From the NCBI RefSeq assembly GCF_000711735.1, contig NZ_JONL01000001.1, forward strand, positions 310,001 to 374,000: 64,000 nucleotides of DNA. The letters run 5' to 3'. Under the pieces are notes generated by a model that saw only the letters and a list, made by a program, of their open reading frames with translations, did not search any database and was not told where the DNA came from. Each line of letters begins with the position of its first letter. Within the stretch, counting starts at the first letter, position 1. Shown here in pieces: positions 42,333-51,489 of the stretch. The position numbers and the translations under genes are program-made. The stretch is from Maridesulfovibrio frigidus DSM 17176 (GTDB lineage Bacteria; Desulfobacterota; Desulfovibrionia; Desulfovibrionales; Desulfovibrionaceae).

Positions 42333-42839
42333 CTAAATATCATCGGTTTCATTAAAATCGACATTACAAGGATCGAGTGAACTTTCATCACGTTGTTCAT
42401 GTCGCCCTATCAACCAGTAACAAGCTCCAAGAGAAATTATGATAGCCGCTAAAGCAATAATCACCCCGGGATCGTGAACTTTGAAATCTAAAACAATAAC
42501 TTTTCGAGCTGCAGCCATTAAAGCAGTTGCGACGACAAGCTTAAGATGAATCATACGATATTCTAAATAAATAACTATATTAGCAAATATTTCTATTGCG
42601 ATAAGGACAGCCATAAACGCGCCGAAGGTAGACAAAATATCATTGATACTGAGAAGAAAAACAGGCGGAGTCATCATTCGTTGATAAAGAACCCATACGA
42701 CATCCAGAGTCCCCCAAATAATGACTAGAGTCATCAAAATAGCCAGAAACCTAACAGAAAGACGTATAATAAACCAAAGTCGTTTGACTAAAACATCTTC
42801 CAGAGGTTCTTTGCAGGTATTTTTATCGAAGAAAAACAT
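42333..42839 (-). CDS. PsiE-like membrane protein
   Basis: A 168-residue protein with four membrane helices and the PsiE-family segments DILSTFGAFMAVLIAIEIFANIV (cut) and HLKLVVATALMAAARKVIVLDF. PsiE proteins respond to phosphate starvation in E. coli; function unknown. The ATG at 42839 is used; the longer frame starts with TTG at 42866. GGGAAGG lies just before it. The acidic tail is DPCNVDFNETDDI. Operon partner of the universal stress protein. Confidence 0.78.
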   Translation of the reverse strand: MFFFDKNTCKEPLEDVLVKRLWFIIRLSVRFLAILMTLVIIWGTLDVVWVLYQRMMTPPVFLLSINDILSTFGAFMAVLIAIEIFANIVIYLEYRMIHLKLVVATALMAAARKVIVLDFKVHDPGVIIALAAIIISLGACYWLIGRHEQRDESSLDPCNVDFNETDDI

Positions 42840-43021
42840 TAGCCTTCCCGTTGCGTAAGGATTCAAAAAAGATATTAAAATATTGCATTGGGTGTATTTG
42901 ATGTCAAACTAAAACCCAAGTTTAACGACGCCTAACTCAGTTAAATTTGAAGAAGATAAATACCCTTAAAAACTGCTCCCATACCAAGTTCAGCCCACTC
43001 CATCTGCACAAAAAAACCGGA

Positions 43022-44467
43022 TCATGTTCCACAAAAGGTCTGCCTCACTACTTCTTCCGGTTTAGGAGGTGCAATATATATTTCACTGCTTGACTGCACT
43101 GTATATGGGGTCTTCAGTATATTTATGAGTTGATGTGTCAGGGAAAAATCATTCTGATCTTCAGCAGCCCGAATTGCCCTTTCAATTTGGTGATTTCTAG
43201 GAATATAAACCGGATTGGTCGCGCACATTCTCTCCTGAACCACCGCACTACTCTCTCCTTGTCGGGCGATGCGCTCAGACCATTCAGCCACCCATGGTTC
43301 AATGGTGGCTATCTCAGCGAAAAGCGCTGTAAAACGATTCATATCCTCCGAAAGTTCCCGGAAGGCGATGGTAAAGTCAACGTGGTTTTGGTGCATGAGC
43401 TGCATCAAATTACGAACAAGTTGAAAGCCGCGCTCGTCTGCGCTATTCAGCCCGATCTTGCGGCACATCCTGTCCATATAGTGTTTCTTGAACGCGGGTA
43501 TAAAGATTTTGAGTTCCTCTTCCCCAATAGCGCGAGCCTTCTCAACATCGTCATCGAACAATCCAAGCAGGCAACCGCCGAGGGCGGCCATGTTCCATTG
43601 GCCTATGGTGGGCTGATTGTTATAGGCATACCGTCCGGCATGATCAATGGAACTGAAAACCTTGTCCGGGACATAGGTGTCCATGAAAGCACAGGGTCCA
43701 TAATCAATGGTTTCGCCGCAGATGGACGTATTGTCCGTATTCATGACGCCGTGGATGAATCCCACTTCCATCCAGCTGGCAATAAGCTGGGCTGTGGCTT
43801 CACAAACCCGGCGGAATAAATCGATATATGGATTAGCCGCGCTTTTTGCTTCAGGATAGTGACGATCGATGACGTAATCGGCCAAATGCCTGACCGCTTC
43901 GACGTCATTTCTGGCTGCGAAATATTCAAAAGTACCAACACGGACTAGGCCGGATGCCACGCGCGTGAATATGCCGCCCGGAACCGGACCCTCCCGGAAG
44001 ACTCGTTCTCCCGTTGTCACCATGGCCAAAGCGCGAGACGTAGGAACGCCCAAAGCGTGCATAGCTTCGCTTACAATATACTCCCGGATAACCGGTCCTA
44101 AAGCAGATCGACCATCCCCATTACGTGAGAATCTAGTCTGACCTGACCCCTTCAATTGAATGTCGAAACGCTTGCCGATATTGCTGATCACTTCGCCCAG
44201 CAGGACTGCCCTGCCGTCACCAAGCTGCGGAACAAATCCTCCGAACTGATGTCCGGCATATGCCATTGCCACAGGATCCATCCCTTCTATGACGGCATTG
44301 CCAGAAAAAAGCGCAGCCAGCGCATTGTCGTCCTCTGGCAAATCCAATGCAAGCTCTGTAGCCAAGGAATGATTTACGCGAATTAACTCCGGATTTTCTA
44401 CTGCCACGGGATTGATCCGCTGGTAGAATTTTTCGGGCAAACGCGCGTAGCTATTATTAAAATCCAT
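43022..44467 (-). CDS. selO: SelO/YdiU family protein adenylyltransferase
   Basis: This 481-residue pseudokinase-fold enzyme transfers AMP to proteins and helps in redox stress. Landmarks: GMDPVAMAYAGHQFGGFVPQLGDGRA (cut), QLKGSGQTRFSRNGDGRS, REYIVSEAMHALGVPTSRAL, FIHGVMNTDNTSICGETIDYGPCAFMD. The C-terminus is FCGT, where eukaryotic SelO has selenocysteine near the end. The gene is visibly richer in GC than its flanks and uses many CGC, GCC and CTG-type codons, suggesting transfer. GGAG precedes the ATG. Confidence 0.93.
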   Translation of the reverse strand: MDFNNSYARLPEKFYQRINPVAVENPELIRVNHSLATELALDLPEDDNALAALFSGNAVIEGMDPVAMAYAGHQFGGFVPQLGDGRAVLLGEVISNIGKRFDIQLKGSGQTRFSRNGDGRSALGPVIREYIVSEAMHALGVPTSRALAMVTTGERVFREGPVPGGIFTRVASGLVRVGTFEYFAARNDVEAVRHLADYVIDRHYPEAKSAANPYIDLFRRVCEATAQLIASWMEVGFIHGVMNTDNTSICGETIDYGPCAFMDTYVPDKVFSSIDHAGRYAYNNQPTIGQWNMAALGGCLLGLFDDDVEKARAIGEEELKIFIPAFKKHYMDRMCRKIGLNSADERGFQLVRNLMQLMHQNHVDFTIAFRELSEDMNRFTALFAEIATIEPWVAEWSERIARQGESSAVVQERMCATNPVYIPRNHQIERAIRAAEDQNDFSLTHQLINILKTPYTVQSSSEIYIAPPKPEEVVRQTFCGT

Positions 44468-44598
44468 GAGGACTCCGTTTGGTATTTAATCAACAAGCAT
44501 CTTCTATATAAGGTCTCTTCCTAGAAATACAGCCATTGCCGTTGGTGAGTTCTGGAAAAAGTGTACGCGGGCTTTTATGGCTTTGTTATGCCTTGCGT

Positions 44599-45225
44599 TC
44601 ACACTAAGCCACACAATTTTGCGAATGGATCCCAGCTTGCATTTCGGTGCCAATCGTACTCAGCCCATATAGCTATTTGCTCCGCTGTTTCCTGTCCTAG
44701 CATCTTCTGGATTATCGCTAGTGACATGTCTATTCCCGCCGAAACACCTGAAGAAGTAAAGAACTTGCCATCCTCCACCCAACGCGCCTGCTTCTTCCAT
44801 ATTACTTCTGGGCCTTGTGAAGTAGCCCAGTCAAAAGCTATTTTATTGGTCGTCGCGCAGATCCCATCCAGAACACCAGCCTTCGCTAATAGTGCGCTTC
44901 CCGTGCATACGGAAGTCACGTATTCGGCATGAGCTGCCTGTTTCCTCAACCAAGCCAACATTGACTCATTTCGAACTTCCCGACGTGTCCCTTCACCACC
45001 GGGAACCAACAGAATATCGTAGGTAATTGGTTCTTCGAACGAATACTCGGCTAGCGATTTCGGCCCCTGTTTACTTTCCACAAGCGAACTGTTTTCCGCA
45101 ACCATGCAAATATTGAAATATTCGCTAGCTGTGCCAAACATCTCAAGCGGTCCGAATACATCCAGCAACTCAAACCCAGGAAAGAGAACAACGCCGATAG
45201 ATTTTTTTGTAATTATTTCAGTCAT
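44599..45225 (-). CDS. DJ-1/PfpI family protein (isonitrile hydratase-like)
   Basis: This 208-residue protein has the flavodoxin-like DJ-1 fold with nucleophile Cys in the elbow VTSVCTGSALLAKAG, an upstream Asp/Glu region (GFELLDVFGPLEMFG) and the SSGVSAGIDMSL segment typical of the isonitrile hydratase/ThiJ subgroup. It is separated from SelO by 131 bases and shares its strand. Both proteins relate to oxidative or electrophile stress. Substrate not known. Confidence 0.82.
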   Translation of the reverse strand: MTEIITKKSIGVVLFPGFELLDVFGPLEMFGTASEYFNICMVAENSSLVESKQGPKSLAEYSFEEPITYDILLVPGGEGTRREVRNESMLAWLRKQAAHAEYVTSVCTGSALLAKAGVLDGICATTNKIAFDWATSQGPEVIWKKQARWVEDGKFFTSSGVSAGIDMSLAIIQKMLGQETAEQIAIWAEYDWHRNASWDPFAKLCGLV

Positions 45226-45370
45226 TATGTATTACACCTGTTCAATCGCTGACATATTTAATTACCACGATGCCCATGTCTTACTTACTCATATGATACT
45301 CGACTTTCCGAGATGAATCTATAGTCTGTATATACACCCCAAAGGTTGGACATACAGTTGGACACAAAAA

Positions 45371-45403
45371 AAAGGCTTACAGAAATAAACTCTGTAAACC
45401 TTT
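45371..45403 (-). terminator. Terminator of tRNA-Arg
   Basis: Stem 45371-45383 with 45391-45403 (one mismatch). On the minus strand it is followed by a run of T8, directly downstream of the tRNA 3' end. Confidence 0.75.
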
Positions 45404-45411
45404 GATTTATA

Positions 45412-45488
45412 TGGTGACCCCGGTAGGAATCGAACCTACGGCACCAAGATTAGGAATCTTGCGCTCTATCCGACTGAGCTACGGGGCC
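45412..45488 (-). tRNA. tRNA-Arg (anticodon CCT)
   Basis: A 77-base tRNA read on the minus strand: acceptor GGCCCCG pairs with CGGGGTC (one G-U), D arm GCTC...GAGC, anticodon stem CAAGA/TCTTG with loop TTCCTAA giving anticodon CCT for AGG codons, T arm GTAGG-TTCGATT-CCTAC, discriminator A and encoded CCA. It lies between the DJ-1 gene and the TetR-hopanoid operon. Confidence 0.95.
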
Positions 45489-45716
45489 ACTCTATATAAA
45501 AACAGGCTGAATAAATAATTATCCGCCCGAGGCGAGACTTATATACAAGTCGGTTTTCTATTGCAAGATTTTTCTGTTACAATAATAAAAACATCCAGCC
45601 AAATTCATTACTGCCACAAGATTCTATTACTGACTCGAAGTTATCTGCCCAAAAAACTTAACCACACATGCTACATTTTGTTGACAGCCATACCCTTTCA
45701 TGCAAAACCATCCTCA

Positions 45717-45733
45717 GCTTAACACTGTTAAGC
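45717..45733. promoter_or_regulatory. Perfect inverted repeat, candidate TetR operator
   Basis: GCTTAAC-ACT-GTTAAGC (7+3+7, no mismatch) ends 14 bases before the TetR ATG, just upstream of its GGAG. The size and position fit autorepression by the TetR protein it precedes. Confidence 0.6.
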
Positions 45734-45747
45734 GATGGAGATAACTA

Positions 45748-46356
45748 ATGAGTACACAAACTACTATCATAGACAGTTCTCAGCTTCCACTAAAAATGCT
45801 GATACTTGATGCTGCGCGAAAACTTTTCGCTGAGCACGGCTATGCGCAGGTTTCCATGCGCAAGCTTGCCACCACCATTGGCTATTCGCCTACTACTATA
45901 TATCATCACTTTAAGGACAAGAAAGAATTATTCCTTTGCCTGACAGAAGAGACATATAGAGATTTTCTACACGCAATCAACGAGATACTGGCCGTATCGA
46001 AGTCTCCCAAAGATGCGCTTAAAAATATTTTGCATACATTCGTCACCATGGGTCTTGAAAACCCCAATGCTTACCGTGTCGGATTTATGATGGAAACGGA
46101 CTTATGGAAAGCTCGTGACTCACACTTTGAGCACAACCCGCTAGGTAAAACCATGTATGATCGCATCAACTCATGCGTAAAAAAATGCATGACGCCAGAT
46201 TCTACTGATGAAGATATTTTAGTCACATCAAACTCTATCATCGCAGCGACTCATGGGTTAACGGCTCTACTAGTCACTTACCCGAACTTTGAATGGGGCC
46301 CCGTAAATAAACTCAAAAAGCAGGTCATTGACTCTGCTGTAGACAGCATAGTCTAA
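45748..46356 (+). CDS. TetR family regulator
   Basis: This 202-residue protein has an N-terminal TetR HTH: ILDAARKLFAEHGYAQVSM, RKLATTIGYSPTTIYHHFKDKKELF, and a ligand-binding C-terminal domain. It is 68 bases upstream of squalene-hopene cyclase on the same strand, and a perfect palindrome lies at its own start. It probably controls itself and hopanoid/lipid genes. Ligand not known; acyl-CoA or acyl-ACP would fit the thioesterase downstream. Confidence 0.88.
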   Translation: MSTQTTIIDSSQLPLKMLILDAARKLFAEHGYAQVSMRKLATTIGYSPTTIYHHFKDKKELFLCLTEETYRDFLHAINEILAVSKSPKDALKNILHTFVTMGLENPNAYRVGFMMETDLWKARDSHFEHNPLGKTMYDRINSCVKKCMTPDSTDEDILVTSNSIIAATHGLTALLVTYPNFEWGPVNKLKKQVIDSAVDSIV

Positions 46357-46424
46357 AAATACCGACAGGCCCGAATTGAAAATTTCACGGGGTATCCCCC
46401 GGAAGAGAATAAAAGGATTTATAA

Positions 46425-48566
46425 ATGAACAAAAATAAAAGACCAGAAAAAAACAACTCCAAGAAAGCCAAGATCAACAATAAAACGCATAAGCAGGTTG
46501 TTGCCCTTTTACAGCCTAGAGAAGCTCTAAAGCGCGTTATTAAGCGGTTCAGATCACTACAAAGCCCTGACGGGTATTGGGTTTTCGCTTTAGAAGCAGA
46601 CGTCACTATTCCATCAGAATATATAATGTTTTACAGATTTCAGGGCCGTGAGCTAGACCCTAATGTTGCGGAACGACTCGGCAATTACATTCGTGCAAAA
46701 CAGATGAAAGACGGCGGCTGGCCTCTGCACGATCTCGACGGCCCAATAAATATCAGTGCGTCCGTCAAAGCGTACATGGCCCTCAAAATGCTCGGTGACG
46801 ACAAAGATGCAGAGCACATGGTCCGCGCACGTCAGGTAATCCTTGCAAAAGGCGGAGCTGAATCAGCAAACGTTTTTACACGCATCTGCCTAGCAACATT
46901 TGGACAGATTCCTTGGCACTGCCCGCCAGCTATGCCCGTCGAAATTGTACTACTGCCTAAATGGTTTTTCTTTCATCTTGATAAAGTTTCATACTGGTCA
47001 AGATCTGTTATATTTCCGCTTTTGATTATGTACGCTAAGAAGCCGGTTTGCAGCTTACGGCTTGATGAATCAATCCCTGAGCTTTTCTGCAAGAATCAGG
47101 AAGAACTGGTCCATATAGATAGATACAGAGATAAGGCATTCCGCAAAAACCTCTTCATTCTTCTAGATAGGTTACTAAAAAGAACAATTCATCTGATTCC
47201 AAAATCTATCCATAATAAAGCTCTTAATTATGCCGAAAAATGGACTCGCGAGCACATGGCAGGCCGCGGAGGAATTGGTGCAATTTTCCCTGCAATGGCA
47301 AATGCCGTAAATGCTTTAAAACTTCTCGGATATGACGAATCTGATCCAGATTTTGCCAGAGGTATGAAAGCTGTTAATGACCTTATCGTCGATAGGTTTA
47401 ATGTACCGGAAAAATCTCCAACCGAACACACTGTTATAACTGGCGGGCGTGAACTTTCTGCAGCTCCTGAGCTAGACATTTCACCTAACACTGGAACTGC
47501 ACAGAATCTGAACCAGTGCATGTGCCAACCCTGCAATTCCCCTATATGGGACACATGCTTGGCCCTGTCAGCTATGATGGAGGCAGGTGAAGACCAGAAT
47601 AGCACGACAATTCAAAACTCAATCAAATGGTTATTTGAGCAACAAATTTTCTACAAAGGGGACTGGAAATCAAAAGCTCCAAACCTTGAAGGCGGAGGCT
47701 GGGCATTCCAGTTTGAAAACACCTTCTACCCCGATTTAGACGACACCGCGATGGTGCTAATGGCCATGGCTCGCGCTGGTGTTCTCGAGATGGAAGAGCA
47801 TCGCGAAAACTTTATCAAGGGCGTTAACTGGCTCATCGGCATGCAATGCACCGGTGGCGGATACGCCGCCTTCGATATTGATAACAACGCCCTCTACCTA
47901 AATGATATTCCATTTGCCGATCACGGAGCACTGCTTGATCCTCCTACATCGGATCTGACCGCGCGCGTGGTCGAGCTTCTCGGAGTCATAGGATATAATA
48001 AGAGCTTCCGTCCGATCAAAGAAGGTATTGCCTTCCTTAAGGAAGAACAGGAAGATGATGGTTCATGGTTCGGGCGCTGGGGCGTCAACTATATATATGG
48101 AACATGGTCAGTTTTGTGCGGGCTGCGTCAGGCTGGTGAAGACATGAACTCTTCATATGTATGCAAGGCTGTAGAATGGTTTGAAACACATCAGAATAAA
48201 GACGGTGGATGGGGCGAATCATGCCTCAGCTACAATGATAAATATTATGCGGGTAAAGGCGAATCAACTCCATCGCAGACATCATGGGCTCTGCTCGGAA
48301 TGATGGCAGCAGGAAGGGTCAATAGCAAAGTCGTAAGCAAGGGCGTCCGCTACCTCCTTGATACCCAGAAAGAAGATGGAAGCTGGGATGAAAAATATTT
48401 CACAGGAACAGGTTTTCCAAAAGTATTCTACCTCCGCTATCACGGCTACAGCCAATATTTCCCCATGTGGGCACTCGGCGTATATGAGCGTTTCTCAGCA
48501 GGAGAAGACACAAAACAGATCATGATGCGCTTGCCCTCCCCATTAGACCTAGGGAAGAAGTGGTAG
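46425..48566 (+). CDS. shc: Squalene-hopene cyclase
   Basis: This 713-residue terpene cyclase has the protonating DxDD motif as D437-L-D-D440 (FYPDLDDTAMVLM) and several QW repeats, for example QMKDGGWPLHDLDG, EDDGSWFGRWGVNYIYGTW, NKDGGWGES and KEDGSWDEKYFTG. It converts squalene to hopene in the membrane, the entry step of hopanoid synthesis. Length is normal apart from a Lys/Asn-rich N-terminal extension of about 25 residues. AAGGA precedes the ATG. The thioesterase gene follows after 12 bases. Confidence 0.95.
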   Translation: MNKNKRPEKNNSKKAKINNKTHKQVVALLQPREALKRVIKRFRSLQSPDGYWVFALEADVTIPSEYIMFYRFQGRELDPNVAERLGNYIRAKQMKDGGWPLHDLDGPINISASVKAYMALKMLGDDKDAEHMVRARQVILAKGGAESANVFTRICLATFGQIPWHCPPAMPVEIVLLPKWFFFHLDKVSYWSRSVIFPLLIMYAKKPVCSLRLDESIPELFCKNQEELVHIDRYRDKAFRKNLFILLDRLLKRTIHLIPKSIHNKALNYAEKWTREHMAGRGGIGAIFPAMANAVNALKLLGYDESDPDFARGMKAVNDLIVDRFNVPEKSPTEHTVITGGRELSAAPELDISPNTGTAQNLNQCMCQPCNSPIWDTCLALSAMMEAGEDQNSTTIQNSIKWLFEQQIFYKGDWKSKAPNLEGGGWAFQFENTFYPDLDDTAMVLMAMARAGVLEMEEHRENFIKGVNWLIGMQCTGGGYAAFDIDNNALYLNDIPFADHGALLDPPTSDLTARVVELLGVIGYNKSFRPIKEGIAFLKEEQEDDGSWFGRWGVNYIYGTWSVLCGLRQAGEDMNSSYVCKAVEWFETHQNKDGGWGESCLSYNDKYYAGKGESTPSQTSWALLGMMAAGRVNSKVVSKGVRYLLDTQKEDGSWDEKYFTGTGFPKVFYLRYHGYSQYFPMWALGVYERFSAGEDTKQIMMRLPSPLDLGKKW

Positions 48567-48578
48567 GATAGCACTAAT

Positions 48579-49304
48579 ATGAATGACACCTTAGTTAGAA
48601 GTTCTACCGTACCGGGCTATGAAACCGGGCCGGATAATAGAATGCATTACCACTGGCTCATGTGCCATTTGCAAGAAGTGGCCACCATGCACGCCAACCG
48701 CGAGGGATTCGGAGTTGAACATCTAAGAAGAAAAAACTGCTTCTGGGTGCTAACTTCCATGCGTATCGAAATAGCAGAGCTACCGCAGCGCGAAAAAACT
48801 TTTGCTCTTACGACCTGGTCGAAAGGAGCTAAAAGACTTAGATGTTTTCGTGACTTTTCCGGCCGTGATGAAAATGGGAAAGAAATAGTATGCGCCAGTT
48901 CTGAGTGGATGGTTCTCGACTCAGAAACAGGAAAACCGATCAATATCGAAAAGTTAGACATGGATCTGTTACCTAAAAGAGATTCAGTATTTAAAGATAA
49001 TTTAAAAAGAATCCGCCCCGGAACTCCGGTTAAAGAGTTAGAGTCGATCAAAGTTCCATACAGCTCACTTGATGTCAGCGGACACGTTAACAACACTGAA
49101 TATCTCCGCTGGGGAATAGACTCACTGCGAACACAAGGATTGGATACCCAAAACATCAACTCTATTCGCATAGCATTCCTTTCTGAAGTTTTTGAGGGCA
49201 ATACCCTTAAAATAATGACCTGTGAGTCAAAACAGACAGGTTCTGAATTAGTGGGACTGAACGAAACGGAAAATAAAGCCGCGTTCGCACTTCAAGTGAA
49301 ATGA
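48579..49304 (+). CDS. Acyl-ACP thioesterase
   Basis: This 241-residue double hotdog protein is of the FatA/FatB-like bacterial family: MHYHWLMCHLQEVATMHA, the NCFWVLTSMRIEI strand, TWSKGAKRLRCFRDF and a catalytic region SSLDVSGHVNNTEYLRW. It releases fatty acids from acyl carrier protein. It is 12 bases after shc, so lipid composition and hopanoids may be adjusted together by the TetR gene at the head of the operon. Confidence 0.85.
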   Translation: MNDTLVRSSTVPGYETGPDNRMHYHWLMCHLQEVATMHANREGFGVEHLRRKNCFWVLTSMRIEIAELPQREKTFALTTWSKGAKRLRCFRDFSGRDENGKEIVCASSEWMVLDSETGKPINIEKLDMDLLPKRDSVFKDNLKRIRPGTPVKELESIKVPYSSLDVSGHVNNTEYLRWGIDSLRTQGLDTQNINSIRIAFLSEVFEGNTLKIMTCESKQTGSELVGLNETENKAAFALQVK

Positions 49305-49393
49305 AAGCTCATCCAGCGGGCCATATGGCTTGACTTATCGGATATTATTCGATAAAAATACCGCCTTCCATGTCATACAAATATTGGCATTTT

Positions 49394-49408
49394 TCAGCTC
49401 AAAGCTGA
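49394..49408 (+). terminator. Weak hairpin with T-run after thioesterase
   Basis: Short stem TCAGCT-CAA-AGCTGA followed by TCTTTTT, 90 bases after the thioesterase stop. A weak terminator, or a leader element of thrS; no T-box sequence is recognised. Confidence 0.35.
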
Positions 49409-49560
49409 TCTTTTTGTGGATATTCCAAACTTTGAGTCTAAATAACACAGTGTGTTGCATCAGCGAGACATTTTTTTGGGTTCAAGTTTAATGATTTGAG
49501 ATTTTGCCCTGTTTTAATAAAGGGGCTAATATAAACGTCTTCCGTAGAGAGATAATTTTT

Positions 49561-51489
49561 ATGCTAGTTGCAGGAAATGAGATTGAGGTAGAGCAGGACG
49601 CCATAGTTGGCGATGTACTCAAAGAAGCCTTATCAAAAAAACAGTTCAAGAGTCTTGTCGTTGCTAAATGCGGCGAAGATTTCATTGACCTCTCAACCGC
49701 AATCCCGTCTGGCTGCACAACTCTAGAGCCAGTAATGGCGACTACAGACGAAGGGTTAGAAGTAATTCGCCATTCTACAGCTCACCTTATGGCAGAAGCT
49801 GTTAAAAAACTTTTCCCCACAGCAAAAGTAACCATTGGGCCTTCAATTTCTAATGGTTTCTACTACGACTTCGAATACGAGCGTCCCTTCACTCCTGAAG
49901 ACCTCGAAGCAATCGAAGCCGAAATGGTTAAGCGCGTGGGAGCTAACGAAGAATTTACTCGCGAAGAGATGACCAGCGCAGTGGCAAGAGAAAAATTCGA
50001 CAAAATGGGCGAAGACTACAAGGTCGAGCTTATCGATGATCTTGGCGCTGACAACGTCTCCATCTATTCTAACGGTGAATTCTGCGACCTTTGTCGTGGA
50101 CCTCACGTTGCACGTACAGGAATGCTTAAAGCATTCAAATTACTCTCCGTAGCTGGAGCGTACTGGCGCGGCGATGAAAAGCGCGCACAGCTTCAGCGCA
50201 TATACGGAACTGCCTTTGCAGACCCTAAAGCTCTGAAAAAACATCTTTTCCAGCTTGAAGAAGCCAAAAAACGTGACCACCGCAAACTCGGAACTCAACT
50301 GGATTTATTTTCAGTGCACAACGACGTTGGCGCAGGCATGATTATCTGGCATCCAAAGGGAGCACTCATCAGAGCTATCCTTGAAGACTTCGAGCGCAAA
50401 GAGCATTTGAAACGCGGATACAGTTTTGTTCAGGGACCACTTATTCTTAAAAAAGAATTGTGGGAACGCTCAGGACATTACGACAACTACCGCGAAAATA
50501 TGTATTTCACAGAAATTGACGACCAGTCTTACGGCATTAAGCCCATGAACTGCTTGTCACACATGCTTGTTTTCAAATCCAGAATTCGCAGCTACCGCGA
50601 CCTTCCTCAGCGCTACTTTGAGCTGGGTGTTGTTCACCGCCACGAAAAATCTGGTGTTCTGCACGGATTACTGAGAGTTCGCTCATTCACACAGGATGAT
50701 GCACATATTCTTTGCCGTCAGGATCAACTCAGAGATGAAATTATCGGCGTTGCAAAATTCGTCGGTGATATCATGAGCCTTTTCGGATTTAACTACGAAG
50801 CTCAAATCAGCACCAAGCCTGAAAAAGCTATCGGATCCGATGAAGACTGGGATAAGGCAACTTTTGCACTGACCGATGCACTCGACACAATGGGCATGGA
50901 GTACTCAATTAATGAAGGTGATGGTGCTTTTTACGGCCCCAAAATCGACATAATTATCAAAGACGCTCTTGACCGTAGCTGGCAGTGTGCTACTATTCAG
51001 TGTGATTTTACCTTGCCAGACAGGTTCGACTTGGTATATGTGGGCGATGACGGTGCAAAACACAGACCAGTAATGTTGCACAGAGTCATCCTCGGATCCA
51101 TAGAAAGATTCATTGGAGTCTTGCTCGAACACACAGGTGGCGCTTTGCCCGCCTGGATAGCTCCTGTTCAGGCAAAAATACTTACTGTCACGGACTCTCA
51201 GAACGAATTTGCCGAAAAAGTCTTGCGATTTTTGCAAGAAAAGGGCATTCGTGCTGAGATTGATATACGCAATGAGAAATTGGGCTACAAGGTACGGGAA
51301 GCTCAATTAGAAAAGATCCCGTACATGTTGATAATCGGCGACAATGAAGTCGCAGCGGAATCGGTCAATGTAAGGGCCCGCGACGGGGAAGACCCGGGAC
51401 TCAAGTCTCTTGACGAAGCGGCAGAGCTTATTTCGATCGCGATCAACGAACCATTCAAACGCGGAGGCATGAGCTATAGCTTTTCATAG
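49561..51489 (+). CDS. thrS: Threonyl-tRNA synthetase
   Basis: This 642-residue class II synthetase has an N-terminal TGS-like domain, editing domain (HSTAHLMAEAVKKLFP, CDLCRGPHV), motif 2 (VVHRHEKSGVLHGLLRVRSF), motif 3 (HRVILGSIERFIGVLLEH) and C-terminal anticodon-binding domain. Zinc ligands Cys and His are in MNCLSHMLVF and MLHR. The start at 49561 (MLVAGNEI) matches family length; AGAGAG lies before it. Its 3' end overlaps infC. Confidence 0.95.
   Translation: MLVAGNEIEVEQDAIVGDVLKEALSKKQFKSLVVAKCGEDFIDLSTAIPSGCTTLEPVMATTDEGLEVIRHSTAHLMAEAVKKLFPTAKVTIGPSISNGFYYDFEYERPFTPEDLEAIEAEMVKRVGANEEFTREEMTSAVAREKFDKMGEDYKVELIDDLGADNVSIYSNGEFCDLCRGPHVARTGMLKAFKLLSVAGAYWRGDEKRAQLQRIYGTAFADPKALKKHLFQLEEAKKRDHRKLGTQLDLFSVHNDVGAGMIIWHPKGALIRAILEDFERKEHLKRGYSFVQGPLILKKELWERSGHYDNYRENMYFTEIDDQSYGIKPMNCLSHMLVFKSRIRSYRDLPQRYFELGVVHRHEKSGVLHGLLRVRSFTQDDAHILCRQDQLRDEIIGVAKFVGDIMSLFGFNYEAQISTKPEKAIGSDEDWDKATFALTDALDTMGMEYSINEGDGAFYGPKIDIIIKDALDRSWQCATIQCDFTLPDRFDLVYVGDDGAKHRPVMLHRVILGSIERFIGVLLEHTGGALPAWIAPVQAKILTVTDSQNEFAEKVLRFLQEKGIRAEIDIRNEKLGYKVREAQLEKIPYMLIIGDNEVAAESVNVRARDGEDPGLKSLDEAAELISIAINEPFKRGGMSYSFS

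Noticed and set aside
43130-43819. 229-codon open frame on the plus strand
   Set aside because: It lies entirely antisense to selO, has no ribosome site or recognisable domain, and is explained by the GC-rich codon use of selO.
43022-45488. Integrative element at tRNA-Arg
   Set aside because: No integrase and no direct repeat of the tRNA 3' end was seen, so only a composition-based suspicion is reported as a finding.
45681-45709. TTGACA box upstream of the TetR gene
   Set aside because: At 16-18 base spacing the -10 position reads AAAACC or similar, so a promoter could not be supported.
48647-49201. 184-codon frame on the minus strand
   Set aside because: Antisense to the acyl-ACP thioesterase, Ser/Arg-rich shadow sequence without family features.
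49305-49560. Possible T-box leader upstream of thrS
   Set aside because: No T-box core sequence or specifier loop recognised; only a weak hairpin with T-run at 49394-49408.
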